This document shows, piece by piece, positions 5,543 through 9,658 of a stretch of DNA of 9,658 nucleotides; the stretch's first letter is position 1; the number at the start of each line of letters is the position of its first letter. The position numbers were made by a program, and so were the translations under genes. The stretch covers positions 1 to 9,658 of the forward strand of contig CAYUEN010000049.1 in the NCBI GenBank assembly GCA_964443745.1, written 5' to 3'. The stretch is from CAYUEN01 sp964443745 (lineage in GTDB: Bacteria; Campylobacterota; Campylobacteria; Campylobacterales; QNZT01). Under the pieces are notes generated by a model. It was not told where the DNA came from. It worked only from the letters and a program-made list of their open reading frames with translations, and did no database searches.

Positions 5543-6151
5543 ATGGATTTGAAAGAGATCTACAGCAAGGCGGGCGCGTTGCTGGAGGGCCATTTTCTGC
5601 TCAGTAGCGGAAAACACTCCCGATACTATCTGCAGAGTGCGAAAGTACTTGAGAACACGAAAACGGCCGCGATATTGGCCGATGCACTGGCACTGATGAT
5701 CAAAGAGGCCGGAATCGAGGTTGATACGGTCTGTTCGCCGGCGTTGGGAGGGATTCTCGCCGGATACGAACTTGCCCGGGCATTGGATGCGAGGTTTATT
5801 TTTACCGAACGTGTAGAGAAAATCATGACGCTTCGGCGTGGTTTCGAAGTGAAAGAAGACGAAAAGATTCTCATATGCGAAGATATCATCACTACGGGCG
5901 GATCGGCATTGGAAGCGGCGGAAGTCGTGATGAAATCGGGTGCGAAAGTCGTCGCCTACGCTGCACTGGCCAACAGGGGCTTTTGCAAAAGAGTCGGCAG
6001 CGACATCAAGCCCAAACCGGAGTGCAAGCTGCCTGAAAACACTCCTTTTTTCGCGTTGGGAGATTTTGAATTCGAGATCTACGAGCCGGAAAAGTGTCCT
6101 CTTTGTAAAGAGGGTACGACCGCATACAAGCCGGGGAGTAGGGGCAACTGA
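5543..6151 (+). CDS. pyrE: Orotate phosphoribosyltransferase
   Basis: The 202-residue enzyme converts orotate and PRPP to orotidine 5'-phosphate, the fifth step of pyrimidine synthesis, in the cytoplasm. The PRPP-binding motif ILICEDIITTGGS (109-121) is clear. So are the SSGKHSRYYLQ substrate segment (21-31), SPALGG (65-70) and the mobile loop FTERVEKIMTLRRGF (87-101). The C-terminus carries CPLC (185-188) and ends PGSRGN, an ending I recognise from Campylobacterota PyrE; the paired Cys could bind a metal but this is untested. It begins one base after the frr stop with no strong ribosome binding site, which points to coupled translation. No clear hairpin terminator follows; the next gene has its own promoter. 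Confidence 0.96.
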   Translation: MDLKEIYSKAGALLEGHFLLSSGKHSRYYLQSAKVLENTKTAAILADALALMIKEAGIEVDTVCSPALGGILAGYELARALDARFIFTERVEKIMTLRRGFEVKEDEKILICEDIITTGGSALEAAEVVMKSGAKVVAYAALANRGFCKRVGSDIKPKPECKLPENTPFFALGDFEFEIYEPEKCPLCKEGTTAYKPGSRGN

Positions 6152-6191
6152 TTTCTCCTCTCTTCTTGAGACCTTTCTAAATAATCTCGCA

Positions 6192-6230
6192 TTTTTTCCG
6201 ATATACTAAACAAGATTACTATTTCAAGGA
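6192..6230 (+). promoter_or_regulatory. Promoter and ribosome binding site of the ugd operon
   Basis: TATACT (6202-6207) is preceded by a six-T run (6192-6197). AAGGA (6226-6230) lies 5 bases before the ATG at 6236. Transcription would start near 6214. The pattern matches the other vegetative promoters in the window, with one mismatch in the -10 box. It marks the change from the pyrE operon to the polysaccharide genes. Confidence 0.65.
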
Positions 6231-6235
6231 TATGA

Positions 6236-7564
6236 ATGAAAATATCAGTCATAGGTACTGGCTATGTAGGGCTTGTTACCGGAACATGTTTTGCGGAGAT
6301 GGGAAACAGAGTAACTTGCGTCGATATCGACGAAGAGAAGATTTCAAAACTCAAAGAGGGTGTTATTCCGATCTACGAGCCCGGTCTTGAGGATATGGTT
6401 TTGGAAAACCATAAAAAGGGAACCCTTCACTTCACAACGGATATCAAAGAGGCATTGCAACATTCGGATATCTGTTTTATCGCGGTAGGAACACCGATGG
6501 GTGAAGACGGGAGTGCGGATTTGCAGTATGTTTTGGCGGTCGCCAAAAGCATCGGTGAAAACATGACGCACCATATGTACGTGATTGACAAATCGACGGT
6601 GCCCGTCGGTACGGCGGAGAAGGTGAAAGCGACGATTCAAGAGGCGCTTGATAGGCGTGGAAGCGATTTGACGTTCGATGTGATCAGCAATCCCGAATTT
6701 TTGAAAGAGGGGGCAGCGATCGAAGATTTCATGAAACCGGACCGTGTCGTGGTGGGCGCCGATAACGAAGAGGCGTTCGAGGTGATGCGCGAACTCTACG
6801 CTCCTTTTACCAAAAACCATGACCGATTCGTGGCGATGGACGTCAAATCGGCCGAAATGACTAAATATGCGGCCAATGCGATGCTCGCGACGAAAATCTC
6901 TTTCATGAACGAAATCGCCAATATCTGCGAGCGCGTCGGTGCGAATGTCAATATGGTTCGTAAAGGTATCGGGAGCGATAGCCGCATCGGATTCAGTTTC
7001 ATCTACCCCGGATGCGGATACGGCGGAAGTTGTTTTCCCAAGGATGTCCAGGCACTCGCGAAAACGGCGAAGGATTTTGGCTATACGCCCAAAATTCTCG
7101 ATGCGGTCGAAGAGGTCAATTACGCCCAGAAAAGGGTACTTGCGGATAAGGTGGTCGATCGGTTCGGAGAGGATTTGAGTGGGAAAACCTTCGCGGTGTG
7201 GGGATTGGCGTTCAAGCCCGAAACCGACGATATGCGTGAGGCGAGTTCCATCACCATCATCAACGAACTGACCAAGAGGGGTGCGAAAATCAAAGCGTAC
7301 GATCCCAAAGCCGAACATGAAGCCAGGAACTTCTATCTCAAAGGAAACGAAAACGTCGAATATGTCGATAGCAAATACGATGCGCTTACGGATGCAGACG
7401 CGATGCTGTTGATTACGGAGTGGAAGGAGTTTAGAAGTCCCGATTTTGATGAGATGAAACTACGTCTGAAAAATCCGATCATTTTCGACGGCCGCAATCA
7501 GTACAAACAGTCCACGATGCAAAAGCGCGGTTTCGAATATTATCAGATCGGAGTTCCCAAGTGA
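6236..7564 (+). CDS. ugd: UDP-glucose 6-dehydrogenase
   Basis: The 442-residue enzyme oxidises UDP-glucose to UDP-glucuronate with two NAD+. The N-terminal Rossmann motif is GTGYVGLVTG (7-16), with the acidic end of strand 2 at CVDID (28-32). It is followed by STVPVGT (120-126), SNPEFLKEGAAIEDF (151-165), the central helix ATKISFMNEIANICE and the active-site segment GYGGSCFPKD (261-270), with catalytic Cys266. The C-terminal NAD-like domain includes WGLAFKPETDDMREA. All this distinguishes it from the related UDP-ManNAc and GDP-mannose dehydrogenases, although substrate choice in this family is not fully set by motifs. Its stop overlaps the start of the epimerase gene (GTGA), so the two are coupled and probably act in sequence. 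Confidence 0.95.
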   Translation: MKISVIGTGYVGLVTGTCFAEMGNRVTCVDIDEEKISKLKEGVIPIYEPGLEDMVLENHKKGTLHFTTDIKEALQHSDICFIAVGTPMGEDGSADLQYVLAVAKSIGENMTHHMYVIDKSTVPVGTAEKVKATIQEALDRRGSDLTFDVISNPEFLKEGAAIEDFMKPDRVVVGADNEEAFEVMRELYAPFTKNHDRFVAMDVKSAEMTKYAANAMLATKISFMNEIANICERVGANVNMVRKGIGSDSRIGFSFIYPGCGYGGSCFPKDVQALAKTAKDFGYTPKILDAVEEVNYAQKRVLADKVVDRFGEDLSGKTFAVWGLAFKPETDDMREASSITIINELTKRGAKIKAYDPKAEHEARNFYLKGNENVEYVDSKYDALTDADAMLLITEWKEFRSPDFDEMKLRLKNPIIFDGRNQYKQSTMQKRGFEYYQIGVPK

Positions 7565-8619
7565 AACTGCTCGTCACCGGAACGGCGGGGTTTATCGGTC
7601 ACAATCTGGTGAAAAAACTGCTCGATCGCGGTGACGAAGTCGTAGGGATCGACAACATCAACGACTACTACGACGTCAATCTCAAATACGGTCGTCTGTC
7701 CGATACGGGAATCGATACGACCCTTTTAAAGAGCGATCCGCAAAAACCCCATAAATCCCGGACATACGAAAATTATACCTTCATCAAGCTCGATCTCAGC
7801 GACAAAGAGGGAATGGAGAGGCTTTTTGAGACGTATCGGTTCGACGCGGTCTGTCATCTCGCGGCACAGGCGGGGGTACGCTACTCCCTTGAAAATCCTC
7901 ACGCCTATATCGATTCGAACGTGGTCGGATTTTTGCATATTCTGGAAGGGTGCAGACATCATGGCGTCAAAAATCTCTGCTACGCATCCAGCTCTTCCGT
8001 CTACGGTCTGAACAAATCCCAACCCTTCAAGACGGGCGATCATACCGACCATCCCGTCAGCCTTTACGCCGCCACCAAGAAATCGAACGAAATGATGGCG
8101 CATACCTACAGCCACCTCTACGGTATTCATACGACGGGATTGCGCTTCTTTACGGTATATGGCCCGTGGGGTAGACCCGATATGGCGCCGATGCTCTTTG
8201 CCGATGCGATACTCAACGACCGGCCCATCAAAGTCTTCAACTACGGAGACATGAGTCGCGATTTTACCTATATCGACGACATCACCGACGGTGTGATTCG
8301 CGTCATCGACAACCCCTCCCGTCCGAATGCGGAGTGGAACGCACTCGATCCAGATCCCGGCAGCTCTTCGGCCCCTTATAAGATCTACAATATAGGAAAC
8401 AACGAACCCGTCCGCCTTATGGATTTTATCCGCACGCTCGAGAAAAAGTTGGGAAAAGAGGCGAAAAAGGAGATGCTTCCCATGCAGCCGGGCGACGTGC
8501 AGAGTACGTATGCCGATGTGGACGATCTTATCGAAGATATGGGATACAGGCCCGATACCTCCATCGATGAAGGAGTGGAGAAGTTCGTCGCATGGTATAG
8601 GGATTTTTACGAGATTTGA
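7561..8619 (+). CDS. NAD-dependent epimerase, probably UDP-glucuronate 4-epimerase
   Basis: The 352-residue protein is an extended short-chain dehydrogenase. It has GTAGFIG (7-13) for NAD, HLAAQAGVRYS (99-109), ASSSSVYG (142-149), the catalytic pair Tyr169/Lys173 (YAATKK) and RFFTVYGPWGRPDMAP (195-210). The C-terminal DPDPGSSSAPYKIYNIGNNEPV segment is typical of UDP-glucuronate 4-epimerases (named lspL, capI or wbnF in other species), which make UDP-galacturonate. Placement directly after ugd supports this, since Ugd makes its substrate. The start is a GTG at 7561 overlapping the ugd stop by 4 bases, with GGAG (7550-7553) 7 bases upstream. UDP-GlcNAc or UDP-GalNAc 4-epimerase activity is the less likely alternative. 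Confidence 0.9.
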   Translation: MKLLVTGTAGFIGHNLVKKLLDRGDEVVGIDNINDYYDVNLKYGRLSDTGIDTTLLKSDPQKPHKSRTYENYTFIKLDLSDKEGMERLFETYRFDAVCHLAAQAGVRYSLENPHAYIDSNVVGFLHILEGCRHHGVKNLCYASSSSVYGLNKSQPFKTGDHTDHPVSLYAATKKSNEMMAHTYSHLYGIHTTGLRFFTVYGPWGRPDMAPMLFADAILNDRPIKVFNYGDMSRDFTYIDDITDGVIRVIDNPSRPNAEWNALDPDPGSSSAPYKIYNIGNNEPVRLMDFIRTLEKKLGKEAKKEMLPMQPGDVQSTYADVDDLIEDMGYRPDTSIDEGVEKFVAWYRDFYEI

Positions 8620-8622
8620 TCG

Positions 8623-9618
8623 ATGAATATCTTTTTTACACTCGATTATGAGATATACTCCGGTAAAAATCCGGGTACACCCCAAAAATGTATGGTCGAA
8701 CCATCCGAGGAATTGGTCAAAATCGGCAATAAATATGGTGCCAAATTCGTCTTTTTTGTAGATATCGGTTACATTCTCAAACTTGATGAATATCGTAAAA
8801 AATATGCCGCAGCCGATCAAGATTACAAAATTGTCGTCGATCAGATCGAAAGGCTCCTCAAAGAAGGACATGATATGCAACTGCATATCCATCCTCACTG
8901 GGAAGATTGTCGGTATGGAACCGGAGGGTGGCAAATGGAAACGCGTCGTTTTTCGTTATTGAATTTCAATGAACGAGATATTGAAGAGATTGTCACCAGA
9001 TATTCACATGGACTTCGTAGTCTTGTAGGTGACAACGTATTTGCCTATCGGGCGGGTGGTTGGTGTTTGCAGCCTTTCGAGAAACTCTATCAACCACTCA
9101 AAGAGAATGGGATCTGGTTGGATAGTACCGTCTATCAGGAAGGATATCACCATTCCAAAACACATTTTTTCGATTTTCGTGGAGCTCCTTCGAAAACGGA
9201 GTGGCATTTCGAAACAGATCCAATTATCGAGATGGAAAATGGGTATTTTACCGAAGTACCTATTGCGTCATATAGAGTAAGCCCGCTTTTTTATTGGAAA
9301 TATGCAGTCAGTAAAAAAATTTCGAGAGGGATTCACAAACCTTTTGGAGATGGGCAGGCACTTCCTGCGGCAAAAAGTGATTTGATACATATGTTGACAC
9401 GATTTTCCCACTCTGTTGTCTCTATCGATGGTTATAAATCGAGTTTTCTTCAAAAAGCGTTGAATAAATATGTCAAGGATTATGGGGATGGAAATTTTGT
9501 TACCATTGGACATCCCAAAGGAATCACTCCTTATTCATTGAGAAAGCTGGATCTTTTTATGGCTGAAAATCGAAGAAAACACCACTTCACAACACTGGCA
9601 AAAACACACTCTAACTGA
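8623..9618 (+). CDS. NodB/CE4-like polysaccharide deacetylase-family protein
   Basis: The 331-residue protein has no signal peptide or membrane segment and should be cytoplasmic. It keeps the landmarks of the NodB/CE4 fold in modified form: FFTLDYE (4-10) in place of TFDDG, the metal-ligand motif HIHPH (88-92, H-x3-H), AYRAGGWC (141-148) with an Arg at the usual position, and GHPKG (296-300) near the end in place of the last His motif. It resembles uncharacterised CE4-like proteins found in O-antigen and capsule loci. A sugar-precursor or glycan deacetylase, acting on a metal held by Asp8, His88 and His92, is plausible but inferred. It starts 3 bases after the epimerase stop, with no strong ribosome binding site. 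It is more A+T-rich than the two upstream genes. Confidence 0.7.
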   Translation: MNIFFTLDYEIYSGKNPGTPQKCMVEPSEELVKIGNKYGAKFVFFVDIGYILKLDEYRKKYAAADQDYKIVVDQIERLLKEGHDMQLHIHPHWEDCRYGTGGWQMETRRFSLLNFNERDIEEIVTRYSHGLRSLVGDNVFAYRAGGWCLQPFEKLYQPLKENGIWLDSTVYQEGYHHSKTHFFDFRGAPSKTEWHFETDPIIEMENGYFTEVPIASYRVSPLFYWKYAVSKKISRGIHKPFGDGQALPAAKSDLIHMLTRFSHSVVSIDGYKSSFLQKALNKYVKDYGDGNFVTIGHPKGITPYSLRKLDLFMAENRRKHHFTTLAKTHSN

Positions 9619-9658
9619 CACGAATATAACATTGTAAGATTAGCCGTATATAAAAAGC

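Noticed and set aside
7726..8934. Leftward open frame of 402 codons across the epimerase and deacetylase genes.
   Set aside because: It crosses two well-supported rightward genes and reads like antisense of their codons, rich in Ile, His, Asp and Arg. No family is recognisable.
9619..9658. A TATATA sequence after the last gene that might be a -10 box for the next gene.
   Set aside because: Only 40 bases are available, with no T-tract pattern and no downstream gene visible to support it.

Overview
The window looks like chromosomal DNA from a Campylobacterota (epsilonproteobacterial) species, probably a free-living one because the coding regions are richer in G+C than those of host-adapted Campylobacter or Helicobacter. 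Three things support this. The order secG-frr-pyrE, and a typA gene next to what looks like fliK, match arrangements I know from Campylobacter jejuni. The PyrE carries the C-terminal CPxC...PGSRGN ending typical of that group. The vegetative promoters have TATAAT boxes preceded by T-tracts rather than a clear -35 box. The species cannot be named from the sequence.

Left part (1-2093): a leftward gene is cut by the window edge after 57 codons. It has a good ribosome binding site and a textbook sigma-54 promoter, and is probably fliK (flagellar hook-length control). Divergent from it, with a vegetative promoter, is typA (ribosome-associated GTPase BipA).

Middle (2094-4548): a YidB-like small protein forms its own transcription unit with a strong terminator. 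Then come a Bax-inhibitor-1 family membrane protein and an overlapping stand-alone ThiD2-type gene (thiamin biosynthesis). The latter meets a leftward BioC-type methyltransferase (biotin synthesis) end to end, with an 11-base overlap of the coding regions.

Right-middle (4549-6151): secG, frr and pyrE form a tight operon for protein export, ribosome recycling and pyrimidine synthesis. Its promoter is interlocked with the divergent bioC promoter through a perfect 7-base inverted repeat.

Right (6152-9658): a new promoter drives ugd, a UDP-glucuronate 4-epimerase and a NodB/CE4-like deacetylase-family gene. Ugd and the epimerase would turn UDP-glucose into UDP-glucuronate and then UDP-galacturonate. 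This looks like the start of a surface-polysaccharide locus, and the third gene is visibly more A+T-rich than the two before it.

Most of the window is conserved housekeeping sequence and I see no convincing novel multi-gene system. The most informative points are the edge-truncated sigma-54 gene, the interlocked bioC/secG promoters, the stand-alone thiD2 overlapping both neighbours, and the atypical deacetylase at the head of the polysaccharide locus.
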